From positions 248,001 through 312,000 of the forward strand of contig NZ_JAOVZU010000005.1 in NCBI RefSeq assembly GCF_025717005.1: 64,000 bases of DNA, read 5' to 3'. Below, piece after piece: positions 26,138 to 36,016 of this stretch. This stretch comes from Actinotalea endophytica (GTDB lineage: Bacteria > Actinomycetota > Actinomycetes > Actinomycetales > Cellulomonadaceae). Under the pieces are notes generated by a model, which was not told the origin of the DNA, made no database searches, and saw only the letters and a program-made list of their open reading frames with translations. How positions within the stretch are numbered: the stretch's first letter is position 1; the number at the start of each line of letters is the position of its first letter. Position numbers and translations under genes: made by a program.

Positions 26138-27376
26138 ATGGTCGACATCTCCGGTGCTCACTCCGAGGTAGGTCAGCTGCGCACCGTCATGGTGTGCGCG
26201 CCCGGCCACGCCCACGAGCGCCTCACCCCCAGCAACTGCGACGACCTGCTGTTCGACGACGTCATGTGGGTGGACAACGCCAAGCGCGACCACCTGGACT
26301 TCGTCACGTCGATGCGCGAACGAGGCGTCGACGTGCTCGAGATGCACGATCTGCTCGCGCAGACGGTCGCGCTGCCCGAAGCCCGAGCGTGGGTGCTCGA
26401 CCACCAGGTGGTGCCCAACCAGGTGGGCGTCGGCCTGGTGGACGAGGTCCACGGCTACCTCGACGGGCTCAGCGACCGCGAGCTCGCCCAGACGCTGATC
26501 GGCGGCCTGTCGACCGACGAGTTCCCCGAGGACATCGGCGGGGACATGCTGCGGCTGGTCAAGGACGCCGCGGGCAGCAACGAGTACCTGCTGCCCCCGC
26601 TGCCGAACACCCTCTACACCCGGGACACCACCTGCTGGATCTACGGCGGGGTGAGCCTCAACCCGCTCTACTGGCCGGCACGGCGCGAGGAGACGATCCT
26701 CACCACCGCGATCTACCGCTTCCACCCGGACTTCGCCGGCCGGGTCACCGAGTGGTGGGGCGACCCGACGCACGACTGGGGCCTCGCGACCGTCGAGGGC
26801 GGGGACGTCATGCCGATCGGCAACCGCACTCTCCTCGTCGGCATGGGCGAACGCACCTCCCGGCAGGGCATCAGCCAGCTCGCGAAGGCGCTGTTCGAGC
26901 GCGAGGTCGTGGACCGGGTGATCGTCGCGGCGCTGCCCAAGATGCGTGCCGCGATGCACCTGGACACGGTGTTCACCTTCGCCGACCGCGATGTCGTGCT
27001 CCTGTACCCCGACATCGTCTACGGCATCGAGGCGTTCTCGTACTACCCGTCCGACAAGCCCGGGGGCGTCGAGCTGCGGAAGGAACCGCGGCCGTTCGTC
27101 GAGACCGTGGCCGGCGCGGTGGGCGTCCCCGCGATGCGCGTGGTCGAGACCGGCGGGAACGCCTACGTGCGCGAGCGGACCCAGTGGGACTCCGGCGCCA
27201 ACCTGATCGCCCTGTCCCCCGGCGTCGTGATGGCCTACGACCGCAACGTCCGCACGAACTCCCTGCTGCGCGACGCCGGGATCGAGGTGATCCCGATCGT
27301 CGGCGCCGAGCTCGGCCGCGGACGCGGCGGCGGGCACTGCATGACCTGCCCGATATCGCGGGACCCGGTCGACTGA
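26138..27376 (+). CDS. arcA: Arginine deiminase
   Basis: A 412-residue arginine deiminase of normal length. The active-site signatures are present: [32 protein letters not shown] (the catalytic His region) and the C-terminal GGGHCMTCP, in which Cys401 is the nucleophile. It converts arginine to citrulline and ammonia, the first step of the ADI pathway, giving ATP and alkalinising the cell. No ornithine transcarbamylase (arcB), carbamate kinase (arcC) or arginine/ornithine antiporter (arcD) is adjacent. A strong terminator follows. Together with glutamate decarboxylase nearby, a role in acid or nitrogen stress is possible. Confidence 0.95.
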   Translation: MVDISGAHSEVGQLRTVMVCAPGHAHERLTPSNCDDLLFDDVMWVDNAKRDHLDFVTSMRERGVDVLEMHDLLAQTVALPEARAWVLDHQVVPNQVGVGLVDEVHGYLDGLSDRELAQTLIGGLSTDEFPEDIGGDMLRLVKDAAGSNEYLLPPLPNTLYTRDTTCWIYGGVSLNPLYWPARREETILTTAIYRFHPDFAGRVTEWWGDPTHDWGLATVEGGDVMPIGNRTLLVGMGERTSRQGISQLAKALFEREVVDRVIVAALPKMRAAMHLDTVFTFADRDVVLLYPDIVYGIEAFSYYPSDKPGGVELRKEPRPFVETVAGAVGVPAMRVVETGGNAYVRERTQWDSGANLIALSPGVVMAYDRNVRTNSLLRDAGIEVIPIVGAELGRGRGGGHCMTCPISRDPVD

Positions 27377-27389
27377 GCCGAGTCCCGAT

Positions 27390-27419
27390 GGGCGCGCGCG
27401 ATACCACTCGCGCGCGCCC
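27390..27419 (+). terminator. Terminator after arcA
   Basis: A perfect 12-bp stem (GGGCGCGCGCGA and its complement) with the 6-nt loop TACCAC, 13 bases after the stop codon. Confidence 0.75.
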
Positions 27420-27546
27420 TGCACGTCGACAACGCGATGCAAGATCGGACTAGGACGATGCCCGGGGAACGTCGCTAGCGTCCGACCCGGCCGGGCGGGG
27501 AGCCCACTGCGCGGTCGGCCACCTGTCGACGGCTCAAGGGAGAGAC

Positions 27547-28857
27547 GTGAACACCCCGCACCACCCCCGGTATCGATGGTTCGTCCTCGCATCGCTCGTG
27601 CTCATCACGACGGCCGGTGCCATGTCCATGATCGCCCCGGCGCCCTTCGTGGGCCTGGTCTCGGAGGACCTCGGCATCAGCCTCGGGGCGGCCGTGGCGA
27701 CGACCATGATGACCGTGATGCTCACGACGTCGATCGTCGCGTTCCTCAGCGGCTTCGTGATCGACCGCGTCGGATTCCCGATCGTCTGGGTCTTCGGGTG
27801 CGCGATGCAGATCGTCGCGGCGCTCGCGATCGGCCCGCTCAGCCACTCGACGAGCGGTCTGGTGATCGGCCGCATCCTCACCGGCATCGGCATGGGTCCG
27901 ATCAACGCCGTGATCGCCACGGTGTGCGCCCAGTGGTTCCGGCCGCGCGAGCGCAGCTACGTCGCGGCCGCCCAGGGCGTGTCGATGTGGCTCGGCATCT
28001 CGATCGGCCTGCTGTGGACCCCGCACTGGTTCGCCGTGTTCGGCGACTGGCACCGGGCGCTGACCATGTCGGCGATCCCGCCCGCCGTCGGCCTGGTCCT
28101 CGCCCTCGCGATCCTGGTCGGCCCGAAGCCGCCGGTCTCGACGGTCGCCGAGACGGTCGAGCACCGTGCCGCCACCGCGGCCGACATGAAGCGGTCGCTC
28201 GCCACCCGCGCCATCTGGGTGCTGTTCGTGATGGCACTGTTCGAGGCCTGGTTCCAGCAGGCCTACAACGACATGGCACCCGGCTTCTACGCCGTCGACC
28301 CGCCGGTCGGCCTCGGTCTCGGCCCGGTCGGCGCGGGCCAGGCGCTCACCTGGGCGGGGTACGCCTCGATCGTCGGCACGATCCTCGCCCCGTTCGTGGT
28401 GGACCGGCTGTTCAAGGGCAACCCGAAGCTGCCCCTGATGATCGCGTGCACCGTCTCGGCCGTGTTCACGATGGGGATGCACGTGATCACCAAGGACAGC
28501 GGCGCGGCCCTGATCCTGCTGCCCTGCGCGATGCTGCTGTTCAGCTCGATCGTCAACCCGACGATCTACGGCTACATCGCCAACCACTACCCGAGCACCG
28601 TCTCGGGACGGCTCGGCGGGACGGCGACCAGCCTGGCCGGGTTCGGATCCTTCCTCGGCCTCGCCGTGGGTTCCGCGGCCCTGGCGCTGACCGGCTACTA
28701 CACGGTCTCGATGAACGTGCTCGCGGCGGTGATCCTCATCTCCGGGATCGCGTCCCTGCTGATCAAGGAACCGGGACTGCGCGCGCCGGGCGCCGCGGGT
28801 CCGGTCCCGGTGGCCGCCGAGGCCGCGGAGACCACGGTGCCGGTCACGTCGTCCTAG
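27547..28857 (+). CDS. MFS transporter
   Basis: A 436-residue major facilitator superfamily permease with twelve predicted helices. The signature between helices 2 and 3 is GFVIDRVGFPIVW (GxxxDRxG), helix 4 starts IGRILTGIGMG, and the central loop follows VGPKPPVSTVAETV. A cytoplasmic Ala/Pro/Val-rich tail ends the protein. The GTG start follows AAGGGAGAG. It is separated from arcA by a terminator and from the next gene by another, so it is monocistronic. It is not an ArcD-type antiporter, so a link to arginine metabolism is not supported. Substrate unknown. Confidence 0.88.
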   Translation: MNTPHHPRYRWFVLASLVLITTAGAMSMIAPAPFVGLVSEDLGISLGAAVATTMMTVMLTTSIVAFLSGFVIDRVGFPIVWVFGCAMQIVAALAIGPLSHSTSGLVIGRILTGIGMGPINAVIATVCAQWFRPRERSYVAAAQGVSMWLGISIGLLWTPHWFAVFGDWHRALTMSAIPPAVGLVLALAILVGPKPPVSTVAETVEHRAATAADMKRSLATRAIWVLFVMALFEAWFQQAYNDMAPGFYAVDPPVGLGLGPVGAGQALTWAGYASIVGTILAPFVVDRLFKGNPKLPLMIACTVSAVFTMGMHVITKDSGAALILLPCAMLLFSSIVNPTIYGYIANHYPSTVSGRLGGTATSLAGFGSFLGLAVGSAALALTGYYTVSMNVLAAVILISGIASLLIKEPGLRAPGAAGPVPVAAEAAETTVPVTSS

Positions 28858-28869
28858 GCCGCTGAGACG

Positions 28870-28901
28870 CCGGCGGCGGGTTCAGGGGGCCCCGCCGCCG
28901 G
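28870..28901. terminator. Bidirectional terminator between convergent transporter genes
   Basis: A perfect 11-bp stem (CCGGCGGCGGG and its complement) with a 10-nt loop lies between the MFS gene and the opposite-strand BASS gene, serving both directions. Confidence 0.7.
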
Positions 28902-28960
28902 TACCGGCCCGCTCCGCGCCAGGATGGACGGGGCCCACCCGCGCGGCGCCGTCGCCCCTC

Positions 28961-29833
28961 TCAGGACTCTGCCGGGTCGGCCGCCTCCGACGCCGCCCCG
29001 GCGGCACGCCGGCCGAGCTCGCCGGCAGCGACGATGAGCACGATCGGGATCACCAGTGCGGCCACCAGGGTCCGCACCATCGCGTCGGTGTCCAGGGACG
29101 CCGCGATGACCAGCGCGGCGGAGACGTTGCGCTGCGCCGTCGCGAGGCCGAGGAGCTGCCGGTCGGAGCCGCTGCGGCCGAGCCCCGCGAGCCACCCGAC
29201 GGCCAGCCCGACCACGAGCACGGCCGCCGTGCCGACGAAGACCCACGAGCCGATCGACCCGAGCACGTCGCGCCAGGTGGCCAGCAGACCGGCCACGATC
29301 CCGATCGCCAGACCTGCCGACGACGCGTGGCGGAAACCGCCGACCATGCGATCGGCCGCCCCGCGGTACCGCGCTCGCACGACGAGCCCGGCCCCGAGGG
29401 GCACGAGCATGAAGAGGACCAGGGACGACGCGATGTCGCCCGCGGCGACCGTCGCGCCCTCGAGCAGCAACGGCACCACGAACGGTGCGTAGGCCACCGT
29501 GAGGACCATCAGCAGCACCATCACGCCCACCGCGGTCGCCGCGTCGGCCTTCGCGAGGCCGGCGAGGGTCGGCAGGAACGGCGCACCGGCGCAGCACCCG
29601 ACGAGCACGACCGCCGCGGCGCTCGCGTCGTCCATCGGGACGAGTCGGGTCACCGCGAGCGCGGTCAGCGGGACGACCACGAAGTTGGCGACCAGGACCC
29701 CGACGACCAGCCGGCCGTCGGCGAGCGGACGAGCGATCGCGCCGACCGTCAGACCAAGGCCCATCGCGCCCATCCCGGCCACGACGAAGGTCAGGATGCC
29801 GACCTGGGTGATCGCGGCGAGCACGTCCGACAT
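28961..29833 (-). CDS. Bile acid:sodium symporter (BASS) family transporter
   Basis: A 290-residue membrane protein with about nine or ten hydrophobic helices, resembling the SBF/BASS family. FVVAGMGAMGLGLTVG near the N-terminus, LVGCCAGAPFLPTLAGLAKAD in the first half and LLGLATAQRNVSAALVIAASL in the second half match the glycine- and asparagine-rich discontinuous helices that bind sodium and substrate. Bacterial members take up or export organic anions such as pantoate or keto acids. GGAGG lies seven bases before the ATG. The next gene upstream on this strand is a small membrane protein (70-bp gap), so they may form one unit. Substrate unknown. Confidence 0.8.
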   Translation of the reverse strand: MSDVLAAITQVGILTFVVAGMGAMGLGLTVGAIARPLADGRLVVGVLVANFVVVPLTALAVTRLVPMDDASAAAVVLVGCCAGAPFLPTLAGLAKADAATAVGVMVLLMVLTVAYAPFVVPLLLEGATVAAGDIASSLVLFMLVPLGAGLVVRARYRGAADRMVGGFRHASSAGLAIGIVAGLLATWRDVLGSIGSWVFVGTAAVLVVGLAVGWLAGLGRSGSDRQLLGLATAQRNVSAALVIAASLDTDAMVRTLVAALVIPIVLIVAAGELGRRAAGAASEAADPAES

Positions 29834-29903
29834 CGCATGCCTCCCTGCACGAGGGTGGTACTCAGCGCGCCCGACGGCTCCTGCCGCCGGGCGCGCCGGC
29901 GTG

Positions 29904-30284
29904 TCAGGCGAGTGCCTTGGCCTTGAGGGCGTCGAACTCGGCCTGGGTGATCGTGCCGGCGTCGAGCAGCTCCTTGGCCTTGGCGACCTGCTCGGCGGGG
30001 CTCGTCGTCGCGACCGAACGGATGTACTCGTCCTGCGCGGTCTTGACGGCAGCGGCCTGAGCCATCGAACGGTCGGCCATGCCGGAGCCACGGGCGATGA
30101 GGTAGACGATCGCGGTCAGCATCGGCAGGAAGATCAGGAAGATCATCCAGATCGCCTTGACCCAGCCCGAGGTCGCCTTGTCGCGGAACAGGTCGAACAC
30201 GATCGTGAAGATCGCGAACAGGTAGGCCGTGAAGGCGAAGATCAGGAAGACGGCCCAGAACCATTCCCAGAACGTGCTCATCAT
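29904..30284 (-). CDS. Small membrane protein with PLDc_N-like and SHOCT domains
   Basis: A 126-residue protein. Two hydrophobic helices (about residues 5-32 and 42-66) form a PLDc_N-like hairpin, followed by a cytoplasmic linker and a C-terminal SHOCT domain (SPAEQVAKAKELLDAGTITQAEFDALKAKAL, in part). SHOCT motifs are short helical oligomerisation elements common at the ends of actinobacterial membrane proteins. The tandem ATG-ATG start follows an AGAGGA site; either may be used. It is divergent from the SulP gene. Function is unknown; such proteins are often linked to envelope stress. Confidence 0.8.
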   Translation of the reverse strand: MMSTFWEWFWAVFLIFAFTAYLFAIFTIVFDLFRDKATSGWVKAIWMIFLIFLPMLTAIVYLIARGSGMADRSMAQAAAVKTAQDEYIRSVATTSPAEQVAKAKELLDAGTITQAEFDALKAKALA

Positions 30285-30467
30285 CGAGTCCTCTCCGGTG
30301 GCGCCCCGGTCGTACGCCGCCGGGGCCCTCAGCCCGAACGTACTCGCATCACCCCAGCGCGACGGGACGTTCGCCGCAGCACTTCGCTGCGAGGCCGCCG
30401 GGGTCCCGGACGAGGCAGAGTGCGGTGCACGGCCCCGGGGCATCCGGCCCGTGGTAGACCGTCTGCC

Positions 30468-32171
30468 ATGCGACCCGGCATCGACGCCGCCCGCCGAGCA
30501 GTCGGCGACGTCCACCTGCGCAAGGACGTGCCGGCAGGCCTCGTGCTCGGGGTCGAGAGCGTGCCGGACGGCCTGGCCGCGGGCCTGCTCGCCGGGGTCA
30601 ACCCGGTCTTCGGCCTGTACGGGTACCTGTTCGGGACCCTGTTCGGTGCGCTCGCCACGAGCTCGGCCTTCATGGCCGTGCAGGCCACCGGCGCGATGGC
30701 CGTCGTGCTGTCCGACGTCGAGCAGGTCCAGGGCGACTCGCCACAGGCGGTGACGGCGCTCTTCACGCTCTCCTTCCTCACCGGTGTGGTGATGCTCGCC
30801 CTCGGCCTCGCACGGCTCGGCGGCGTCGTGCGCTGGGTGCCGAACGCGGTGGTGACCGGGTTCATCAACGCCGTGGCCGTGAACATCGTCCTCGGCCAGC
30901 TCGAGAACCTCACCGGCTACGGCTCGGACGCGTCGAACCGGGTCACGCGGGCGCTCGACACCGTGCTCAGCGCCGGGCAGCTGCACTGGCCCTCGGTGCT
31001 CCTCGGCGCGGTCACGATCGCACTCATCGTCGCCCTCGAGCGCACCCGCCTGGGCGCGCTCGGGATGGTCGTCGCGATCGTCGTCGCGTCCGTGCTCGTC
31101 GAGGTGCTCGGCATGGACCAGGTCGCCCAGCTGCGGGAGATCGCCGAGGTTCCCCGTGGGCTGCCATCTCCCCAGCTGCCGGACCTCGGCCTGGTCGGCG
31201 TGCTGCTCGTCCCGGCCGTGTCACTCGCGTTCGTCGGGCTCCTCCAAGGCGCCGCGATCAGCTCGTCGCTGCCGAACCCGGACGGCGAGTACCCGGACGC
31301 CTCCGGCGACTTCCGCGGGCAGGGCGTCGCCAACCTCGCCTGCGGCCTCTTCCAGGGCATGCCGGTCGGCGGGTCGATGTCGGCGACCTCGATCGTGACC
31401 GCGGCAGGCGCGCGGAGCAGGGTCGCCCTGCTGGTCGCGGCGGCCACGATGGCCGCCGCCGTCGTCGCGTTCTCCGGACTGGTCGGATACATCGCGATGC
31501 CGGCCCTGGCCGGGCTGCTCGTCGTGGTCGGTGTGCGCACGTTCAAGCCGGACAACGTGCGGATGGTGCTGCGCACCGGTCCGGTGCAGGCCACCGTCAT
31601 GGTGACGACGTTCGTGCTGACCCTGGTGATCCCGCTGCAGTACGCGGTGCTCGCCGGCGTCGGGCTGTCGCTCGTCCTGCACGTGGTACGCCAGTCCAAC
31701 CGGATCCGGGTGCGCCAGTGGCGCTTCGACCCGGACGGCACCGTCACCGAGCTGGATCCCCCGCGCGAGCTGGCACCTGGCTCGGTCGTCGTCCTGCGAC
31801 CCTACGGCAGCCTGTTCTTCGCGGCCGTGGCGAGCTTCGAGGCGGCGCTGCCTGCCGTGACCGAGCAGTCGCGCAACGCTGTCGTCATCCTCACGATGCG
31901 GGGCAAGGAAGACCTCGGCAGCACGTTCATCAACGTGGTGCGCCGCTACGCCGCGCGCCTGCACGCGGTCGGCAGCACCCTGATGCTCGCCGGGGTCTCC
32001 GACCAGGTCGCCGCGCAGCTCGAGTCGACCGGGACCGCGGACGAGCTCGGCCGGGAGAACCTCTTCCGCGCGACGGACGCCGTGACGGCGTCCACCCGGC
32101 AGGCGCTCGAGGCAGCTGCCGGGTGGACGCGGCGGGAGCCCGAGGGTCCCGGCGACGACGTCAGTACGTGA
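30468..32171 (+). CDS. SulP family anion transporter with C-terminal STAS domain
   Basis: A 567-residue SLC26/SulP transporter. The first transmembrane block begins [29 protein letters not shown], a typical SulP opening, and the 14-helix core extends to about residue 410. The last 150 residues form a cytoplasmic STAS domain ([42 protein letters not shown]). Members move sulfate, bicarbonate or dicarboxylates with protons or sodium. The ATG at 30468 may be leaderless, since TAGACC lies seven bases upstream. Its 3' end overlaps the convergent chemoreceptor gene by 11 bp. Substrate unknown. Confidence 0.9.
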   Translation: MRPGIDAARRAVGDVHLRKDVPAGLVLGVESVPDGLAAGLLAGVNPVFGLYGYLFGTLFGALATSSAFMAVQATGAMAVVLSDVEQVQGDSPQAVTALFTLSFLTGVVMLALGLARLGGVVRWVPNAVVTGFINAVAVNIVLGQLENLTGYGSDASNRVTRALDTVLSAGQLHWPSVLLGAVTIALIVALERTRLGALGMVVAIVVASVLVEVLGMDQVAQLREIAEVPRGLPSPQLPDLGLVGVLLVPAVSLAFVGLLQGAAISSSLPNPDGEYPDASGDFRGQGVANLACGLFQGMPVGGSMSATSIVTAAGARSRVALLVAAATMAAAVVAFSGLVGYIAMPALAGLLVVVGVRTFKPDNVRMVLRTGPVQATVMVTTFVLTLVIPLQYAVLAGVGLSLVLHVVRQSNRIRVRQWRFDPDGTVTELDPPRELAPGSVVVLRPYGSLFFAAVASFEAALPAVTEQSRNAVVILTMRGKEDLGSTFINVVRRYAARLHAVGSTLMLAGVSDQVAAQLESTGTADELGRENLFRATDAVTASTRQALEAAAGWTRREPEGPGDDVST

Positions 32172-33819
32172 AGACCGAGGTCTGCGACTGCAGCCTGGCC
32201 GCCATCTGAGCGAGCTCGCCGACGGCCACGCCGAGGTCCCCGAGGACCCGGGTCGAGTCCTGTGCGGCGTCGGCGACACCGGTGATGTTCGACGCGATCT
32301 CGCCCGAGCCGGTGGCGGCCTCCGCCACCGAGCGCGACATCTCGTTGGTGGTCGCGGTCTGCTCCTCGACGGCCGAGGCGATGGTCGCCTGGTAGCCGTT
32401 GATGTCGTCGATGATCGCGGAGATCCGGCCGATCGCGTCGACGGCCTCGGCGGTCTCGCCCTGGATCGCCTCGACGCGGCGGACGATGTCCTCGGTGGCC
32501 TTGGCGGTCTCCTGGGCGAGGTCCTTCACCTCACCTGCCACGACCGCGAAGCCCTTGCCGGCCTCGCCGGCGCGGGCGGCCTCGATCGTCGCGTTGAGCG
32601 CGAGGAGGTTGGTCTGCTCGGCGATCTGGGTGATCGACTTCACCACGTCGCCGATCTGCTTCGACGAGGCGCCGAGGCGGTCGATCGCCCCGGTGGTCGT
32701 GCGTGCCATGTCGACCGCACCGCCGGCCACCCGCGCGGCCTGGGACGCGTTCTGGGCGATCTCGCGGATCGACGCACCCATCTCCTCGGTGCCCGCAGCG
32801 ACGCCCTGGATGCTCTGCGAGACCTGGGTCGCGGCCGACGACACCACCCCTGCCTGGGCGGACGTCTCTTCGGCGCCGGCGGCCACCTGCGACTGCGCGG
32901 CGGCGAGCTCCTCGGACGATGCGGCCACGGCCGTCGCGGTCTGGACCACCTCGGCCATCAGGCCGCGGAGCCGCTCGAGCGCCCCGCCGAGGGCGCGGGC
33001 CATCTCGCCGAGCTCGTCGTGCGAGCGGACGTCCGGGAGGACCGTGAGGTCGCCGGTGGCGAGCGCGTCGACCGAGCGCTTCACGGCCACCACCGAGCGG
33101 AGCACGCCCGCGGCGACCAGGAAACCGAGCACGAGCACGAGCAGGGCACCCGCCACGACGATCACGATCGTCAGGGTGATCGACCGGGCCGCGGTGGCAT
33201 CCGCCTGGTGTGCCGCCTCGTCCATCAGCGCCACCACGTCGGCGTTGAGCTCGTCGAGGTGCGCGATGAGGTTGGCGCCCGCGTCGGCTGCGCCCCCGGT
33301 GCGGATCTGCGAGAACAGCTCGCGGTCATCGGCCACGGCGGCGTCGAGCATCTCGCCCTCGACCAGGACCTGGTACGAGTCGAACGCGTCAGTGAAGTCG
33401 GCCCACGCGGCCGGCTCGGTACCGATCTGCGCGGTGTAGGTGGCGACGAAGTCGGCGGCGGCCGCGTTCATGTCGTCGAACGCGGTGCGCACCGCGACGC
33501 CCGCCTCCTCCTTCTCGGACGGGAGGGCGGCGGCGGCCGCGTAGACGCGCATGCGCACGTTCCACATCGCACCGCTCAGGGCGTCGGCGGACAGACCGAC
33601 CGTCTCCTGCAGGGTGGCCTGACGATCCGCCTCGTCCTTGACGCTGATCAGCTGCAGCGTCGCGAACGTGCCGATGCCGGCCAGCAGCACGGTGGCTGCC
33701 AGCCCGACGCCGAGGATCTTCATGCGGACCGAGCGGACGAGCGACCAACGACGGGCGGACGGCGCCGCGGCGGGTGCGCCCTCACCTGGGCGGGCACCGT
33801 TGCCGAGCAGACTGGGCAT
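32161..33819 (-). CDS. Methyl-accepting chemotaxis protein
   Basis: A 552-residue membrane chemoreceptor. TM1 lies at about residues 33-55, then an extracytoplasmic four-helix-bundle-type ligand domain of about 160 residues, TM2 around 215-240, a HAMP domain ([22 protein letters not shown]) and the long coiled-coil signalling domain. The kinase-contact tip is clear: [20 protein letters not shown] followed by [14 protein letters not shown]. It controls CheA and thus flagellar rotation, so the organism is probably motile. An AGGAG site precedes the ATG. No che or flagellar genes are nearby and the ligand is unknown. Confidence 0.95.
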   Translation of the reverse strand: MPSLLGNGARPGEGAPAAAPSARRWSLVRSVRMKILGVGLAATVLLAGIGTFATLQLISVKDEADRQATLQETVGLSADALSGAMWNVRMRVYAAAAALPSEKEEAGVAVRTAFDDMNAAAADFVATYTAQIGTEPAAWADFTDAFDSYQVLVEGEMLDAAVADDRELFSQIRTGGAADAGANLIAHLDELNADVVALMDEAAHQADATAARSITLTIVIVVAGALLVLVLGFLVAAGVLRSVVAVKRSVDALATGDLTVLPDVRSHDELGEMARALGGALERLRGLMAEVVQTATAVAASSEELAAAQSQVAAGAEETSAQAGVVSSAATQVSQSIQGVAAGTEEMGASIREIAQNASQAARVAGGAVDMARTTTGAIDRLGASSKQIGDVVKSITQIAEQTNLLALNATIEAARAGEAGKGFAVVAGEVKDLAQETAKATEDIVRRVEAIQGETAEAVDAIGRISAIIDDINGYQATIASAVEEQTATTNEMSRSVAEAATGSGEIASNITGVADAAQDSTRVLGDLGVAVGELAQMAARLQSQTSVFTY

Positions 33820-33966
33820 GTTCGACTCCTGGGGGTCAGGGAGACGCGGGGGGCGGCTCGCCTTGAGATCGACCCCGTACCTGCGCTCCCGAGACCTTCG
33901 TCCCCGCGATCACCCGATCGGCGGATTGCGGCAGTCTGCCCGCACTGATCACTTTCCCCCGGCCGC

Positions 33967-34365
33967 TCAGCCGAACAGCGGCTCCTTCTCGAGCTGGTAC
34001 TCGGCGTCGCCGAACCCGAGCACGAGGTAGGCGATCGGGGTGAAGAAGACCAGCAGCAGGGTCATCCCGAAGCCCTTGCCGAACACCCGTGCCAGGTCGG
34101 CCAGGATGATCACGATGATCACGATGTCCAGGATCGGCACGAGCAGCAGCAGGAACCACCACATCGGCCGCTTGACGATCTTCAGCAGCCCGAAGGTCGC
34201 GAGGATCGGGATGATCGAGAGCCACCCGGGCTGCCCGGCCTTCTCGTAGAGCTTCCACCCCGCGACGAGGATGAAGACTCCCCACACGATCGCGAGGATG
34301 ATCCACACCATCGCGCCGCCGCTGAGCTGGGCATCCGTGGTCGTGACGGCTTCGAAGGGACTCAT
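33967..34365 (-). CDS. Small membrane protein, DUF5684-like
   Basis: A 132-residue protein with about four hydrophobic helices, starting at the ATG at 34365 after GGGGAGG. The pattern WKLYEKAGQPGWLSIIPILATFGLLKIVKRPMWW (in part), then a helix pair and a short C-terminal tail YQLEKEPLFG, matches the DUF5684-type family of signal-peptidase-like-flanking membrane proteins found across bacteria. A TACAGT box lies about 50 bases upstream and may be its promoter. Function unknown. Confidence 0.75.
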   Translation of the reverse strand: MSPFEAVTTTDAQLSGGAMVWIILAIVWGVFILVAGWKLYEKAGQPGWLSIIPILATFGLLKIVKRPMWWFLLLLVPILDIVIIVIILADLARVFGKGFGMTLLLVFFTPIAYLVLGFGDAEYQLEKEPLFG

Positions 34366-34473
34366 GGGTGCCTCCCCGGTCGGTGGGTGCGCGTGAAGAT
34401 CACGCGGCTGCGCCGACTGTAGCGAGGGCCCGCGGCCCGGCACCACGGTTCGCGCCGATGTCGCCGGGGGTGC

Positions 34474-35856
34474 TCATCGTCCGCCCGGCCGGGCGCGAGG
34501 GCCGGTGGCGACGCGACGCGCGCTCCGCTCGACGAGCAGCAGGCCGATCGCGATCGCCGCCATCTCCGACACCGGAAGGCCGCCGGGCTGGGGACCCATG
34601 CCGCGTGTGTCGGAGACACCCAACGACGCGAGGCCGCCGACCACGGCCACGAGACCCAGCCCCAGCACCGCGCCGGACACCGGCTCGCCCGGCACCGCGG
34701 CGACCGGCCGCTCGGCGCGACGGACGAGACCGACCATGCCGGCCAGGACGATCGCGAGCGCGAGGACCCAGAGCGGCCGCCACCACCACCACACCGCCGA
34801 GCCGGCACCGGGATCGGGCAGCACTCCGGTACGCACCAGGGCGTAGCCCACGACGACCACGGCGGACATGTGCCACAGGAACAGCGACAGCACGACGCCG
34901 TTCACGGCGATCACACCGGCCCACACGCGTTCGCGTGCCAGGACCGCGGTCGCAGGCCCGCGCAGCAGGAGCACGCCGCCGAGCTGAGCCGTCGCCAGCG
35001 CGAGCAGCGCGAGCGTCGGCGGCGCCGTGTTGCTCAGGTCCGGCGGGGTCGCCGCGCCGACCATCGCGACCCCGTAGGGCCCCGGTCCCACGAGCACCAG
35101 CGCCACGCCGAGGCCACCACCCAGCAGCGCCCAGGCCGCGGCGCGGGAGCGAGGCAGCGCACCGTGCCGCCAGGCCATGCCTGCCTGGTGCGCCGCCAGC
35201 CATGCGAGCAGGTAGCTCGCCGACGCCGGCCGGACGTCCGCGGTCGCCAGCCGCAGCACGTCGCCGACGGCGACGCCGGCGACCAGCACGACGACGACGC
35301 CGAGGCCCCAGCGGCGGTGCGCGCGCTCCGCCCACGGCGCGAGGCACACGACGACGAGGTAGACCACCAGGAACCACAGCGGTGTCGCAGCCGTCCACAC
35401 GGCCGCGCGGACCGCGGCCTCGTCCCAGCCCGCAGCGGCACCGGCGACCCGCACGGCCGCGAGCACCGCGAGCAGCACGGCCGACGGCCGCAGCAGCCGC
35501 AGGGCACGCGAGCGGAGCCACGCGGCGGTGCCGACCCCGCGGCGTTCCGCCGACGCCAGCGACGCGGCGTTCGCATAGCCGCCCACCAGGAAGAACACCG
35601 GCATCACCTGGACCAGCCAGGTCAGCGGATGGGTCCACGGCGCGAGGTCCAGCAGGTTCTCGCCCACGAGCCGCGAGCCCACCTGCCGGGCCGACACGAC
35701 GGTCCAGTGACCGAGGACGACGACGAGGATCGAGACCGCTCGCAACAGGTCCACGTAGCGCTCCCGGGCCGGCGGGGTCGCGGTGGCCAGGTCCCGGACG
35801 TGACCGCGCCGCTGCGGTCCGTCCGGATCCTCGCGCCGTGTCCCGGAGCCTGCCAT
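34474..35856 (-). CDS. Acyltransferase family 3 membrane protein
   Basis: A 460-residue polytopic membrane protein of the acyltransferase-3 (AT3) group. After a charged 30-residue N-terminus comes RYVDLLRAVSILVVVLGHW, where the R-x10-H spacing and LGHW match the conserved catalytic histidine of AT3 enzymes, followed by MPVFFLVGGYANAASL. About ten helices are predicted. AT3 proteins transfer acyl groups from cytoplasmic donors to extracytoplasmic sugars or polymers. It is divergent from the FtsH-like gene with a palindrome in between, and its acceptor is unknown. Confidence 0.85.
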   Translation of the reverse strand: MAGSGTRREDPDGPQRRGHVRDLATATPPARERYVDLLRAVSILVVVLGHWTVVSARQVGSRLVGENLLDLAPWTHPLTWLVQVMPVFFLVGGYANAASLASAERRGVGTAAWLRSRALRLLRPSAVLLAVLAAVRVAGAAAGWDEAAVRAAVWTAATPLWFLVVYLVVVCLAPWAERAHRRWGLGVVVVLVAGVAVGDVLRLATADVRPASASYLLAWLAAHQAGMAWRHGALPRSRAAAWALLGGGLGVALVLVGPGPYGVAMVGAATPPDLSNTAPPTLALLALATAQLGGVLLLRGPATAVLARERVWAGVIAVNGVVLSLFLWHMSAVVVVGYALVRTGVLPDPGAGSAVWWWWRPLWVLALAIVLAGMVGLVRRAERPVAAVPGEPVSGAVLGLGLVAVVGGLASLGVSDTRGMGPQPGGLPVSEMAAIAIGLLLVERSARRVATGPRARPGGR

Positions 35857-35919
35857 CAGGTGTCACCTCGTACGCGCCGACGCTCACGTGGTCCTGCTGT
35901 CGACGGTACGCGCGCCACT

Positions 35920-35933
35920 CACCCGAACGGGTG
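35920..35933. promoter_or_regulatory. Palindrome in the acyltransferase/FtsH-like divergent region
   Basis: CACCCGAACGGGTG is a perfect 14-bp palindrome (6-bp arms, 2-bp centre) between divergent starts 35856 and 36017. It is a candidate operator; no regulator is assigned. Confidence 0.35.
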
Positions 35934-36016
35934 CACCCCGTTGCCCGGAATGTCCGATTCGACCAGCATGGTCCTACGAGGGCCGTGGTCGGCGGCCCGG
36001 GACCGCCGGGGGACGC

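Noticed and set aside
27547-28857. The transporter after arcA as an arginine/ornithine antiporter (arcD)
   Set aside because: It is an MFS protein with a GxxxDRxG loop, not an APC/ArcD type, and a strong terminator separates it from arcA.
30285-30467. Possible riboswitch in front of the SulP gene
   Set aside because: No conserved aptamer-like pairing was found by eye, and a leaderless-type box lies seven bases before the start.
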